Part shown: piece after piece, positions 45,667 to 54,963 of the stretch
Position numbering within the stretch: the first letter of the stretch is position 1
Layout of the letters: each line of letters opens with the position of its first letter
NCBI GenBank assembly: GCA_030433805.1
Contig: JARUXA010000010.1
Coordinates: 124,001-188,000 of the forward strand
DNA length: 64,000 nt
Source of the DNA: Sphingomonas sp. PsM26
GTDB taxonomy: Bacteria > Pseudomonadota > Alphaproteobacteria > Sphingomonadales > Sphingomonadaceae
Direction of reading: 5' to 3'
Position numbers and translations under genes: made by a program
The notes under the pieces: model-generated
Databases searched by the model: none
What the model saw: the letters and a program-made list of their open reading frames with translations, nothing else
Told to the model about the DNA's origin: nothing

Positions 45667-47906
45667 CCGTGCCGACCCGGCGCGACATGCTCGCGGGCGG
45701 CGGGCTGGTCGTGTTCTTCGCGCTGTCGGGCGTCGCGCAGGCGCAAGGCCTGTCCGGCGGCGGCGAAGGGGGCGCGGGGCCCAAGAAAGTCCGTCCAGAT
45801 CTTCCCGGCAGCCTCGCCACCGAACCACGCCTCAACGCATGGATCAGGATCGCGCCCGATGGCGAAGTGATCGTCTTCACCGGCAAGGCAGAACTGGGCC
45901 AGGGGATCCGGACCGCGCTGATGCAGCTCGCGATGGACGAGCTCGACCTGGCCGACAACAGCCTGACGCTGATCTCCGCCGACACCGCGCGCACCCCCGA
46001 CGAGGGGATCACCGCAGGCAGCCATTCGATGCAGGACAGCGGCACCGCGATCCTCAACGCCGCCGCCAACGTCCGCCACCGCCTGCTTGCCGAAGCCGCG
46101 CGGCGGTGGACCGTCGCACCAGCGACGCTGTCGACCAACGCCGGAACCGTGCGCGCACCCGACGGGCGAAGCCTCGGCTACGGCGACCTTGCCGCTGGCC
46201 TCGACCTCCAGGTCGATGCCGAGCCCGACATGCCGCGTCGCCCGGTCGCCGCCCGCCGTTTCATCGGCCGCACCGTGCCACGTGTCGACATCCACGCGAA
46301 GCTCACCGGCGGCACCGCCTATGTCCAAGACATCAAGCTGCCGCACATGCTCCACGCGCGCGTCGTGCGCGGGCCGAGCGACGGCACCCGGCTCGCCACG
46401 GTCGATCACGCCGCGATCGCGCGGTTGCCGGGGATCGTAAAGGTCGTCCGCGACGGGAACTTCACTGCGATCCTCGCCGAGCGCGAATGGCCGGTGGTGC
46501 AGGCGCTCCACCTCCTCAACCGCGCCGGCTGGCAGCCGACCCGCCCGCCCTTGCCGCAGGGCGATCTCGCGACCGCGATCCAGCGTCTTCCCGCGCAGGA
46601 CCGCCCGATCCTCGACCGCCACGACGCGCCGGGGACGGTCCCGGTCCGCGAGATCGCGGCGCGCTATACCCGGCCGTACCTGATGCACGGCGCGATCGGC
46701 CCGTCCTGCGCGGTCGCGCTGTTCGAGAACGGCGCGATGACGGTGTGGACGCACAGCCAGGGCGTCTATCCGCTGCGCAAGGCGCTCGCGCAGTTGCTCG
46801 CGCTGCCGGTGGAGCAGGTGCGTTGCATTCATAGCGAGGGATCGGGCTGCTACGGTCACAATGGCGCGGACGACGTCGCCGCCGACGCGGCGCTGGCGGC
46901 GCGCGCGGTGCCGGGGCGGCCGGTGCGGATGCAGTGGATGCGCGAGCAGGAACATGGCTGGGAACCGCTCGGCCCCGCGATGGTCACCGAACTGTCGGGC
47001 GCGCTCGACGCCAATGGCCGGATCGTGCGCTGGAACCACGCAGTGTGGAGCAACCCGCACAACATGCGCCCCTCCGCCGCGGGCGATTTCCTCGCGGGGC
47101 AAGAGGTCCTGCCGCCCTTCCCCGCAACCCCGCCCAAGCCGATCCCGCAACCCGAGGGCGGCGGGGACCGCAACGCGGTGCCGCTCTACGCCTTCCCCAA
47201 TGCGGTGGTCCGGCATCATTTCATTCCGGGAATGCCGCTGCGCACGTCGGCATTGCGGGGGCTCGGCGCGCACATGAACGTCTTCTCGATCGAATGTTTC
47301 ATCGACGAACTCGCTGCCTCCGCGCGCCGCGATCCGGTGGCGTTCCGGCTCGCGCACATGGACGACCCGCGCGCGCAGGCGGTAATCCGCACCGCCGCCG
47401 ACAAGTTCGGCTGGACCCGCTACCGCCGCCAGCCGTGGCGCAGCGCGGGCGTCGCGTTCGCGCGCTACAAGAATCTTGGCGCGTATTGCGCGATCGTGCT
47501 CGACGTCGAGATCGAGCCCGAGACGGGCGAGGCGGTGGTCCACCGCGCGGTCGCCGCGGTCGACAGCGGCGAAGTCGTCAATCCGGGCGGAATCCGCAAC
47601 CAGATCGAGGGCGGGATCGTCCAGTCGCTGAGCTGGACCCGGCACGAAGCGGTCGGATTCGACGCGCATCGCCGGACCGCGTTCGACTGGAGCGAATATC
47701 CGATCGCACGCTTCGTCGACGTCCCCCGCGCGGTCGAGGTGCATCTGCTCGACCGGCGCGGCGCGCCCTTCCTCGGCACCGGCGAAGCTGCGCAGGGCCC
47801 GACCGCCGCCGCCTTCGCCAATGCGGTCGCGCTGGCGACGGGCAAGCGGATCCGCGCGATGCCGCTGTCGGCGGGCACGATCAAGGCGGCGATCGGAGAC
47901 GGATAG
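45663..47906 (+). CDS. Molybdopterin large subunit (IorB/aldehyde oxidase-like)
   Basis: The GTG at 45663 overlaps the small-subunit stop (GTGA) and gives 747 residues. The N terminus RRDMLAGGGLVVFFALSG resembles a twin-arginine export signal. The two xanthine-dehydrogenase-type C-terminal domains are seen from KAELGQGIRTALMQLAMDEL, RRFIGRTVPRVDIHAKLTGG and, near the end, FLGTGEAAQGPTAAA, with the likely catalytic glutamate. There is no separate FAD subunit; electrons would go to the triheme cytochrome. The substrate (an aldehyde or N-heterocycle) is unknown. Confidence 0.93.
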   Translation: MTVPTRRDMLAGGGLVVFFALSGVAQAQGLSGGGEGGAGPKKVRPDLPGSLATEPRLNAWIRIAPDGEVIVFTGKAELGQGIRTALMQLAMDELDLADNSLTLISADTARTPDEGITAGSHSMQDSGTAILNAAANVRHRLLAEAARRWTVAPATLSTNAGTVRAPDGRSLGYGDLAAGLDLQVDAEPDMPRRPVAARRFIGRTVPRVDIHAKLTGGTAYVQDIKLPHMLHARVVRGPSDGTRLATVDHAAIARLPGIVKVVRDGNFTAILAEREWPVVQALHLLNRAGWQPTRPPLPQGDLATAIQRLPAQDRPILDRHDAPGTVPVREIAARYTRPYLMHGAIGPSCAVALFENGAMTVWTHSQGVYPLRKALAQLLALPVEQVRCIHSEGSGCYGHNGADDVAADAALAARAVPGRPVRMQWMREQEHGWEPLGPAMVTELSGALDANGRIVRWNHAVWSNPHNMRPSAAGDFLAGQEVLPPFPATPPKPIPQPEGGGDRNAVPLYAFPNAVVRHHFIPGMPLRTSALRGLGAHMNVFSIECFIDELAASARRDPVAFRLAHMDDPRAQAVIRTAADKFGWTRYRRQPWRSAGVAFARYKNLGAYCAIVLDVEIEPETGEAVVHRAVAAVDSGEVVNPGGIRNQIEGGIVQSLSWTRHEAVGFDAHRRTAFDWSEYPIARFVDVPRAVEVHLLDRRGAPFLGTGEAAQGPTAAAFANAVALATGKRIRAMPLSAGTIKAAIGDG

Positions 47907-47940
47907 CGGGACAATCCCTCCCGTTCGTCTTGCGTCACGA

Positions 47941-48290
47941 GGCTTGCGTTGGCCGCGGGGCTTCGACTTCGCTCAGCCCGAACGTAGGGTGGTGGGGCGA
48001 CACCGGTGGCATCGCGCTAGGTCGTAAAGTCTCAGACACGAATGCTTTTACAGCACCCCATGCACCGTTCGCCCTGAGCGAAGTCGAAGGGCTTGCGTTG
48101 GACGGGAGGCTTCGACTTCGCTCAGCCCGAACGGAGGGCGGTGGGCCGACACCAGCGGCATCGCGCGCGACGTCGCAAGATCTCAGACTCGAATGCCCTT
48201 GCAGCATCCCTCCCCCTCCGTTCGCCCTGAGCGAAGTCGAAGGGCCCCCACTGAAAGCAGGGTTTCGACTGTGCTCAGCCCGAACGAGAG
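47941..48290. repeat. Tandem composite palindromic repeat block
   Basis: Two copies of a unit with a period of about 149 bases start with GGCTTGCGTTGG at 47941 and 48090. Each contains the left arm CTTCGACTTCGCTCAGCCCG, a shared core (GGCATCGCG, then CTCAGAC, GAATGC, CAGCA) and the right arm CGTTCGCCCTGAGCGAAGTC. Unit palindromes lie at 47961-48092 and 48110-48244. A partial third left arm is at 48263-48285. The rest of the gap 47907-48390 holds the promoter region of the gamma-glutamyltransferase gene and no gene. Confidence 0.85.
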
Positions 48291-48390
48291 GTACCAAGCC
48301 AACACCGGCCGCAGAGCTCAATGCGTCGTGCACCCCCTTGCCCTGCGCCGACGTGCGGGCAACAACGGCGTTCGTCTGGGGAGTATCATC

Positions 48391-50262
48391 ATGCGCCGTC
48401 GTACCTTTATCGCGTCCTTGCCCGCAGCCGCCGTCCTGCTGCCGGGCGTCGCGCGGGGGCAGAGCGGCAAGACCAGCGCAGATCCCGCCCCCGGCCCCGG
48501 CCAGGGCGCCGCACCACCAACCGACCCCAACCCCACCGTCTGGATGCCCGGTGAGGAACGCTTCCTCCGCCCCGACGTCCACGCTGGCGACCGCCCGATC
48601 GGCGCGAGCTTTGCCTCGCGCACTGCCGTCTACGGCCTAAACGGTGCGGCCGGGACCGCGCACCCGCTCGCGACGCAGGCGGGGATCGACATCCTGAAAG
48701 CGGGCGGCTCCGCGGTCGATGCGGCGATCGCGATCAACGCGTGTCTCGGTTTTCTCGAACCAACGTCGAGCGGGATCGGCGGGGATGCCTATGCGATGAT
48801 CTGGGACCCCAAGCGCAAGGCGGTGGTCGGTCTCGCGGGCTCTGGCGCGTCGCCGCGCAGTCTCAGCCTCGAGACGGTGCGGTCGCGCGCGAAGAACGGC
48901 GCACTTCCGCCGCTCGGTGCGCTCAGCGTGTCGGTGCCGGGGACGGTCGATGCGTGGTGGACGATGCACCAGCGCTACGGCAAGCTGCCCTGGGCGGCGC
49001 TGTTCCAGCCCGCGATCGCGCTCGCGGAGGCGGGCGCGCCGGTGCCCGACATCATTGCGTATTACATCCGCCGCAGCATGGCCGCATTCCGTCGCCCGGG
49101 GAACGGGCTGGAGGAATCGCAGAACGCGTTGCGCACCTACGGCCTCGCCGACGGCAAGGGCCCCGCGGCGGGCGGCGTGTTCCGCAACCCCGATCTCGCG
49201 CGCACCTATCGCGCGATCGCCAGCGGCGGGCGCGATGCCTTCTACCAGGGCGACATCGCGCAGAAGATCGAGCGGTACTTCAAACGGATCGGCGGGTGGC
49301 TGTCGGCGGCGGACCTGGCTGCGCACCATTCGGAATGGATCGCGCCCAGCACCACCGACTATCGCGGCACCACCGTCCACGCACTCGGCGCGAACACGCA
49401 GGGGCTGGCGACGCTCCAGATGCTCAACATCCTCGAGCGGTTCGACCTGAAGGGCGCAGGCTTCCAGTCCGCGCTGTCGATCCACTTGCAGGCCGAGGCC
49501 AAGCGCCTCGCCTATGAGGACCGTGCGCGATACTATGCCGATCCGCACTTCGCCAAGGTGCCGGTCGAGTGGCTGATCTCCAAGGACTATGCCGCGCAGC
49601 GCGCCAAGCTGATCCGCCCCGACCGGCTGCTGACCCCGGTCTACCCGGGCCAGGCCCCGAGCCACGGCGACACCACCTATTTCAGCTGCGCGGACAAGGA
49701 CGGCATGATGGTGTCGATGATCCAGTCCAACTTCCGCGGGATGGGATCGGGGCTCGTCGCCGATGGCCTCGGCTTCATGTTCCAGGATCGCGGGCAGCTG
49801 TTCAGCCTCAAGGACGGGCACCCCAACATCTATGCGCCCGGCAAGCGCCCGTTCCAGACGATCATCCCCGGCTTCGCGACGCGCGGCAACACGCCGTGGA
49901 TGAGCTTCGGCGTGATGGGCGGCGACATGCAGCCGCAGGGGCAGACGCAAATCATCGTCAACCGCGTGGATTACGGGCTCGAAATCCAGTCGGCGGGCGA
50001 TTCCCCGCGCTGGCATCATGAGGGATCGTCGCAGTCGATGGGCGAGGATACGCCGGGGCTCGGCCCCACGGGGCTGCTCCGGCTCGAAACCGGCGTGCCG
50101 GTCGCGACCCGCCAGCGGCTCGCCGACATGGGGTGGAAGATCGGTGAACCGGATGGCGGCTTCGGGCGCTACGAATGCGTCGAGCACCGGATGGACGGCA
50201 ATACCCGCGTCTATGCCGCGGCGAGCGAAATGCGCGCCGACGGCTGCGCGCTTTCTTACTGA
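48391..50262 (+). CDS. ggt: Gamma-glutamyltransferase family protein
   Basis: The ATG at 48391, after GGGGAG, gives 623 residues with a twin-arginine-like signal (MRRRTFIASLPAAAVLLPG). AGGSAVDAAIAINACLGFLEP and SSGIGGDAYAMIWD are family motifs. The autocleavage and nucleophile threonine is in SHGDTTYFSCADKDG, and NDF-type late motifs are replaced by variants. These enzymes hydrolyse or transfer gamma-glutamyl groups, for instance from glutathione. It is followed 11 bases later by an acetamidase-like gene. Confidence 0.9.
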   Translation: MRRRTFIASLPAAAVLLPGVARGQSGKTSADPAPGPGQGAAPPTDPNPTVWMPGEERFLRPDVHAGDRPIGASFASRTAVYGLNGAAGTAHPLATQAGIDILKAGGSAVDAAIAINACLGFLEPTSSGIGGDAYAMIWDPKRKAVVGLAGSGASPRSLSLETVRSRAKNGALPPLGALSVSVPGTVDAWWTMHQRYGKLPWAALFQPAIALAEAGAPVPDIIAYYIRRSMAAFRRPGNGLEESQNALRTYGLADGKGPAAGGVFRNPDLARTYRAIASGGRDAFYQGDIAQKIERYFKRIGGWLSAADLAAHHSEWIAPSTTDYRGTTVHALGANTQGLATLQMLNILERFDLKGAGFQSALSIHLQAEAKRLAYEDRARYYADPHFAKVPVEWLISKDYAAQRAKLIRPDRLLTPVYPGQAPSHGDTTYFSCADKDGMMVSMIQSNFRGMGSGLVADGLGFMFQDRGQLFSLKDGHPNIYAPGKRPFQTIIPGFATRGNTPWMSFGVMGGDMQPQGQTQIIVNRVDYGLEIQSAGDSPRWHHEGSSQSMGEDTPGLGPTGLLRLETGVPVATRQRLADMGWKIGEPDGGFGRYECVEHRMDGNTRVYAAASEMRADGCALSY

Positions 50263-50273
50263 AGGACTCGACG

Positions 50274-51284
50274 ATGCGCCTGTTCCTGCTCGCCGCGCTC
50301 GCGCTGGCGTCCCCCGTTGCTGCCGAAACCTACGAGCTGAAGGCGACCCCACAGACGGTCGCCTGGGGGCATTACGATGCCGCCGACGCGCCCGTCCTCA
50401 CGATCAAGTCGGGCGATACGGTGGTGATGCACACGCTGCTGACCAACAGCCCGACGGGTCTCGAAAAGGCCGGGGTCGCGCCCGCCGACATCGAACCGGC
50501 CTTGCGCGCGGTGTTCGACGGCGTGCCGCCCGCGAAACGTGGTCCGGGTGGGCATATCCTGACCGGGCCGATCGCGATCGAGGGGGCCGAACCTGGCGAC
50601 ACGCTCGAAGTCCGCATCCACAAGATCGATCTGGCGATCCCTTATGCGTATAACGCGTTCCGTTATGGCGCGGGGTTCCTGACCGACGATTTCCCGTATG
50701 CGCGGATGAAGATCGTCCCGCTCGACCTCAAGCGGATGGTCGGCAAGTTCGGCCCCGGCATCGAAGTACCGCTCGCGCCCTTCTTCGGCAGCATGGGGGT
50801 CGCCCCGCCCCCCTCCTTCGGCCGCTACGATTCCGCGCCGCCGACGATCAACGGTGGCAATATGGACGACAAGGCGTTGGTCGCTGGGACGACGCTGTTC
50901 CTGCCGGTCCATGTCCGCGGCGCGCTGTTCCAGGCGGGCGACGGGCACGCCGCGCAGGGCAATGGCGAAGTCGACATCACCGCGCTCGAGACGTCGCTGA
51001 CCGGCACGTTCGAGTTCATCCTCCACAAGCGGACACCTGCGCCCTACCCGCGTGCCGAAACGCCGACCGCCTATATCGCGATGGGGTTCGACGACGATCT
51101 CAGCAACGCGACGCGCAAGGCGCTCCGCAACATGATCGATTTCCTCGTCGCGGCAAAAGGCATGACGCGCGACGACGCCTATATGTTGATCAGCGTTGCA
51201 GGCGATGTCGAGATTACCGAACTGGTCGACCGCAACAAAGGGGTCCACGTCGTGCTGCCCAAGGCGCTGTTCGTCAAACGCTGA
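50274..51284 (+). CDS. Acetamidase/formamidase family protein
   Basis: The ATG at 50274, after GAAGGA, gives 336 residues with a signal peptide (MRLFLLAALALASPVAAE). The fold is recognised from GGHILTGPIAIEGAEPGDTLEVRI, NGGNMDDKALVAGTTLFLPVHVRGALFQAGDGHAAQGNGEVD, and AYMLISVAGDVEITELVD, all typical of formamidases. It would hydrolyse a small amide outside the cytoplasm. It is probably cotranscribed with ggt. Confidence 0.93.
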   Translation: MRLFLLAALALASPVAAETYELKATPQTVAWGHYDAADAPVLTIKSGDTVVMHTLLTNSPTGLEKAGVAPADIEPALRAVFDGVPPAKRGPGGHILTGPIAIEGAEPGDTLEVRIHKIDLAIPYAYNAFRYGAGFLTDDFPYARMKIVPLDLKRMVGKFGPGIEVPLAPFFGSMGVAPPPSFGRYDSAPPTINGGNMDDKALVAGTTLFLPVHVRGALFQAGDGHAAQGNGEVDITALETSLTGTFEFILHKRTPAPYPRAETPTAYIAMGFDDDLSNATRKALRNMIDFLVAAKGMTRDDAYMLISVAGDVEITELVDRNKGVHVVLPKALFVKR

Positions 51285-51360
51285 GGCGGCGTACCTTTAC
51301 GCCCCGTGCTCAGGGGGAAGCGGGACCTCTGAAAAAGGGGCCGACCCTTCATTTCCTGTT

Positions 51361-51443
51361 TTCCCGCGAAGGCGGGAATCCAGAGCCAAGCAGAATAACC
51401 ACTGGCAGTTCGCGTGACTCCTGGACTCCCGCCTTCGCGGGAG
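51361..51443. repeat. Palindromic repeat (CCCGCGAAGGCGGG type)
   Basis: The left arm at 51361-51383 (TTCCCGCGAAGGCGGGAATC) and the right arm at 51420-51443 (ending CCGCCTTCGCGGGAGAA) are inverted copies, each itself a small hairpin. It lies after the acetamidase-like gene and may also work as its terminator. Confidence 0.75.
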
Positions 51444-51468
51444 AACAACGATACGCGATGATCCCCAA

Positions 51469-51549
51469 CCCACCCGTTCGTTTCGAGCGTGGTCGAGAAA
51501 CCTGCGCTGTGCCCGGCTTCTCGACTTGGCTCGAAGCGAACGGGTGGGG
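51469..51549. repeat. Palindromic repeat (CCACCCGTTCG type)
   Basis: The arms at 51469-51502 (starting CCCACCCGTTCGTTTCGAGC) and 51514-51549 (ending GCTCGAAGCGAACGGGTGGG) form a long imperfect hairpin. It differs in sequence from the neighbouring repeat at 51361. The two together fill most of the 301-base gap, in which I see no gene. Confidence 0.75.
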
Positions 51550-51585
51550 AAAGTACAGAATAATAGTACGTCAGACGGGTGCTTC

Positions 51586-53199
51586 TCAGGCCCCGACCGG
51601 CTCGACCGTCACCAGCACCACGTCGTTGGTCCGCATCGGCAGGCGCACATCATACCGCCCGTCCTTCGCCACGCGGACCGTGCGATCGATCTCGGGCGCG
51701 TCCACCGTCAGGCGTTGCAGTTCCGCAAGCTGCGCGGGCGACAGCGCCTTGGGCGACCCCATCTCGAGATAGCGCGAATGCGCGTCATTGGCGTGGAAGC
51801 CGGTACGCCGCACGGTCAGCCGATACGATCCCGCCGTAAGATGACTCAGCCGTACCGCAGCCGCAGTCGACGGCCTGGCCGGCTGCAGCTTGGTGAAGAA
51901 CGGGCGATTGCTCACGGTCTGCACCGGTTGGGTCCAGTCCCACAGCAGGACGCGCGTCCGCTTCCCCTCGGTCGCGGCGAGTGCCTGACCGTCGCCAGTG
52001 GCGACGTCGCGCCCGTGCAGCACATTCAGATATTTGTACGCGAACCACGCGGGCTTGCGGATGCCTTCGCGGTTCATCAGCCCGAACCCGCCGTGGAACG
52101 GCGTCGGCGGCGGCCCCGCTTCCTCGAACAGGTCGCTATAGGTCCAGTAGCTCATCCCCTGCGCGATCCCGCGCGTCGCGCGCAGCTTGGTCAGGATGAA
52201 CGGGCCACTGACGTAGGAATCATGCACCGGATCGCGCGGATTGTAGCTTGCGCTCCATTCCGAGAAATACAGCGGCAGCCCCGGAAATTTGGATGCCTGG
52301 ATCTGCGCGCGGACTCGCCGCACGTCGCCCGTGACCGAATCCGGATTGGGCGACAGCTTGTTGTCGTCCTCTCCGCGTTCGTCGAGGAACCCGCCGTCGA
52401 CGCCGTAGGTGTGCGTCGTCACGAAATCGATCGGCACGCGGTGCTCTGCGGCATAGTCGAGCAGGTCGGGGATCCATGCCGCCCCCGCGGTCGCCGGGCC
52501 GCCGACGCGCAATGCGGGATCGATCGCCTTGATCGTCCGCGCGGTCGATTCGTACAGCCGCAGGTACGCGGCCTTGTCCGCCTTCTCCCAGAAACCGTCT
52601 AAATTGGGTTCATTCCAGACCTCGAAGAACCATTTCCGCACTTCGGCTGCGCCATAACGCGCGCGAACATGGCGGATATAGGCGTCGATCAGCGCCGCCC
52701 AGCCGTCGGGACGTGGATGCGAGGTGTTGCCCTTCCAGTAGAAGATCGTCTGTTCCGACGTCTTGAGCGCGCCCGGCGTAAAGCCCAACTCGACGAACGG
52801 CCGGATCTTGCGCGCGAGCAGCGCGTCGTACAGCTGGTCCATCTTCGTCCAGTCGTACGTCGTCTTGCCCTCGCGAACCTTGACCGTCCCCAGCGCGTCG
52901 CTGAAAATGTCGTGGAATCGCACGTACCTGAACCCCAGTTCGCGCGCCGCGACGTCGAGTTGCGCAAGGCTGTCAGGCCGGATCAGCGTCCCCGAATAGT
53001 CCGCGCCGACCGACAGATCGAACGACCGGTCGATCGGTGCCCCCGCGCGCGCCACGTCCACGGCGATCACGCGCTCCGTCTGGCCCGGCCCGCCCGCCGT
53101 CTGTGCGGTCACGGGGGCCGCCACTATGCCGAGCGCCCCCGCTATGACCGCCAAACCGCAACGGGCACCGACCAAAGGTCGCAAAGCGTGTGTGGTCAT
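51586..53199 (-). CDS. GH39-type glycoside hydrolase (beta-xylosidase-like)
   Basis: The 537-residue protein has a signal peptide (residues 1-33, ending VTAQ). The TIM-barrel is of clan GH-A: the acid/base glutamate is in WFFEVWNEPNLDGFW and the nucleophile glutamate in LPLYFSEWSASYNPRD. FELGFTPGALKTSEQTIFYW-like sequence at FVELGFTPGAL matches GH39. The C-terminal part is a beta-domain. It would act on exported or external glycans; whether it belongs to the cluster upstream is open. Confidence 0.88.
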   Translation of the reverse strand: MTTHALRPLVGARCGLAVIAGALGIVAAPVTAQTAGGPGQTERVIAVDVARAGAPIDRSFDLSVGADYSGTLIRPDSLAQLDVAARELGFRYVRFHDIFSDALGTVKVREGKTTYDWTKMDQLYDALLARKIRPFVELGFTPGALKTSEQTIFYWKGNTSHPRPDGWAALIDAYIRHVRARYGAAEVRKWFFEVWNEPNLDGFWEKADKAAYLRLYESTARTIKAIDPALRVGGPATAGAAWIPDLLDYAAEHRVPIDFVTTHTYGVDGGFLDERGEDDNKLSPNPDSVTGDVRRVRAQIQASKFPGLPLYFSEWSASYNPRDPVHDSYVSGPFILTKLRATRGIAQGMSYWTYSDLFEEAGPPPTPFHGGFGLMNREGIRKPAWFAYKYLNVLHGRDVATGDGQALAATEGKRTRVLLWDWTQPVQTVSNRPFFTKLQPARPSTAAAVRLSHLTAGSYRLTVRRTGFHANDAHSRYLEMGSPKALSPAQLAELQRLTVDAPEIDRTVRVAKDGRYDVRLPMRTNDVVLVTVEPVGA

Positions 53200-53330
53200 C
53201 GGTATCCTCTGCGCGCGGTCGATCGTGTCGTGCCGACCTTACGTCATTTCGGCCAACACCACGAAGTATTTCACATATGCAAAATCAGTTTACTGGCAAG
53301 CATACCGACGATCGTTTTAGGCAACCTTCG

Positions 53331-54383
53331 TCATCTTTGCCGTACGCGTTCCGCCTTTTTCGCCAGCAGATCGATATACAACCGGTGATAGTCCGCCGCC
53401 ATCCGGTCCGCGGAGAAGCGCACCGTCACGTCCGCGCGGCAGGCGGCGCGATCAATCCGGTCGATCCGCCCGATCGCGGCAACCGCCTGCTCCGGCGTAT
53501 CGACGACGAACCCGGTCTCGCCGTCGCGGACGATGTCCGCCATCGACCCACGCCGGAACGCGATCACCGGCGTCCCGCACGCCAGCGCCTCGACCACCGA
53601 CAGCCCGAACGGCTCCTCGAAATCGATCAGATGGAGCAGCGCCAGCGCCGACCCGAGCGCCTCCAGCCGATCCTTGCCCCCGAGCGGCCCTTCGTAGCGC
53701 ACCGTCACCCCGTCGATATGCGGGCGAACCTCTTCCTCAAAATACCGCTGATCCTGGACGATTCCCGCGATCCGCAACGGGATCCCCGCTGCCTTCGCCA
53801 CGCGGATCGCGACCGCCGTGCCCTTGTCCGGATGGATCCGCCCGAAGAACAGCAGCTCGCGTTTCGGTTGCGCCCCGAACGGGAAGGCACCCACGTCGAT
53901 CCCGTGCGGGATCGTCGCAGCATAGCGCAGCTCCGGACTGCGATCGGTCTCGCTGATCGCGACATAATCGACGTCGTGCTGATATTCGGACAGCATCGGG
54001 AGGATCCGCTCCGACGGCATTCCGTGGACCGTCGTGACGATCGGCGTGCGGATCATCCGGCTGAACGCGAGCGGCACGAAATCGGCCTGGTTGTGGATGA
54101 TGTCGAACTGATCCGCGCGCTCCATCACATGCGCGACATGGCGCATTTCCCACACTTTAGCGTCGATCGCGGGGTCATCGTTATACGGCCGCGGCACCAC
54201 CCCAGCGAGCGTCCCCGACGTGGCGCTGTCGAGCGTCGCGAACAGCGTCACGTCCACCCCGCGCGCGACCAGCGCTTCGGTCAGGAGACTCGTCGCGAGT
54301 TCCCACGGACCGTAATGGTTCGGCGGCGTGCGCCAGGCGATCGGCGCGAGCATCGCGACACGGATCGGGGCGGGGTTCGTCAT
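53331..54383 (-). CDS. Glycosyltransferase family 4
   Basis: A GT-B glycosyltransferase of 350 residues. The N-terminal part has VAMLAPIAWRTPPNHYGPWE, FDIIHNQADFVPLAF and VHGMPSE. The donor-binding C-terminal part has LLFFGRIHPDKGTAVAIRVAK, EPFGLSVVEALACGTPVIAF and GSMADIV, with the EX7E pattern of GT4. The start at 54383 is four bases after the methyltransferase stop. It is the last gene of the five-gene cluster. Confidence 0.93.
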   Translation of the reverse strand: MTNPAPIRVAMLAPIAWRTPPNHYGPWELATSLLTEALVARGVDVTLFATLDSATSGTLAGVVPRPYNDDPAIDAKVWEMRHVAHVMERADQFDIIHNQADFVPLAFSRMIRTPIVTTVHGMPSERILPMLSEYQHDVDYVAISETDRSPELRYAATIPHGIDVGAFPFGAQPKRELLFFGRIHPDKGTAVAIRVAKAAGIPLRIAGIVQDQRYFEEEVRPHIDGVTVRYEGPLGGKDRLEALGSALALLHLIDFEEPFGLSVVEALACGTPVIAFRRGSMADIVRDGETGFVVDTPEQAVAAIGRIDRIDRAACRADVTVRFSADRMAADYHRLYIDLLAKKAERVRQR

Positions 54384-54387
54384 AGGA

Positions 54388-54963
54388 TCAGCCCCGGACA
54401 TAGGATTGCACGCGCCACCGCCCGGTGCGTTCGTCGCCGGCACTGCGCCACGCGACCCCGCTCGCCGCCAGGAACCGCGCGTGGAGATGCGCCGCGTGCT
54501 GCACGAAGTCGGGATAATCGACGCGGTGATGCGCCAGGATCAGCCGCCCGCCCCGGCGCACCGCAACGGCGATGTCGCGCGCGACCTGCCGCATGTCGCG
54601 CGGCGACAGGTAATAGAGCACCTCGGCCACGACCGCGGCATCATAGACGCGGCCCGGGAACCGCCCGGGCAGCACCAGCCGTCGCACCCGCACCCCGCGC
54701 GCATCGCCGACCGCGCGCCGCACCAGATCGACCCCGCTCTCTGCACCCTCGGTCGCATCGAGCCGCAATGCCCGCCGCGCCAGCGCCACACTGTTCGATC
54801 CGTTCCCCGCGGCGATCTCAAGCACGCGACCGACCGGCCCACTCCCCAGGCCGTGCAGGATCGCGGCCCGCTTGTGCGCTTCGTCGCGGTTGGTGAAGGT
54901 GCTCCACGGGTCGGCATTCCCGGCAAATTTTTGCTCGAACCCGGCAAGGTCGATCGGCTTCAT
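54388..54963 (-). CDS. SAM-dependent methyltransferase (NodS-like)
   Basis: The 191-residue protein resembles NodS-type methyltransferases: DPWSTFTNRDEAHKRAAIL at the N terminus, the SAM motif VLEIAAGNGSNSVALARR and YDAAVVAEVLYYLS. NodS methylates a deacetylated sugar amine in Nod factor synthesis. Here it follows a PIG-L deacetylase gene with a four-base overlap (ATGA), so deacetylation followed by N-methylation is a reasonable reading, but it is inference. Confidence 0.9.
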   Translation of the reverse strand: MKPIDLAGFEQKFAGNADPWSTFTNRDEAHKRAAILHGLGSGPVGRVLEIAAGNGSNSVALARRALRLDATEGAESGVDLVRRAVGDARGVRVRRLVLPGRFPGRVYDAAVVAEVLYYLSPRDMRQVARDIAVAVRRGGRLILAHHRVDYPDFVQHAAHLHARFLAASGVAWRSAGDERTGRWRVQSYVRG

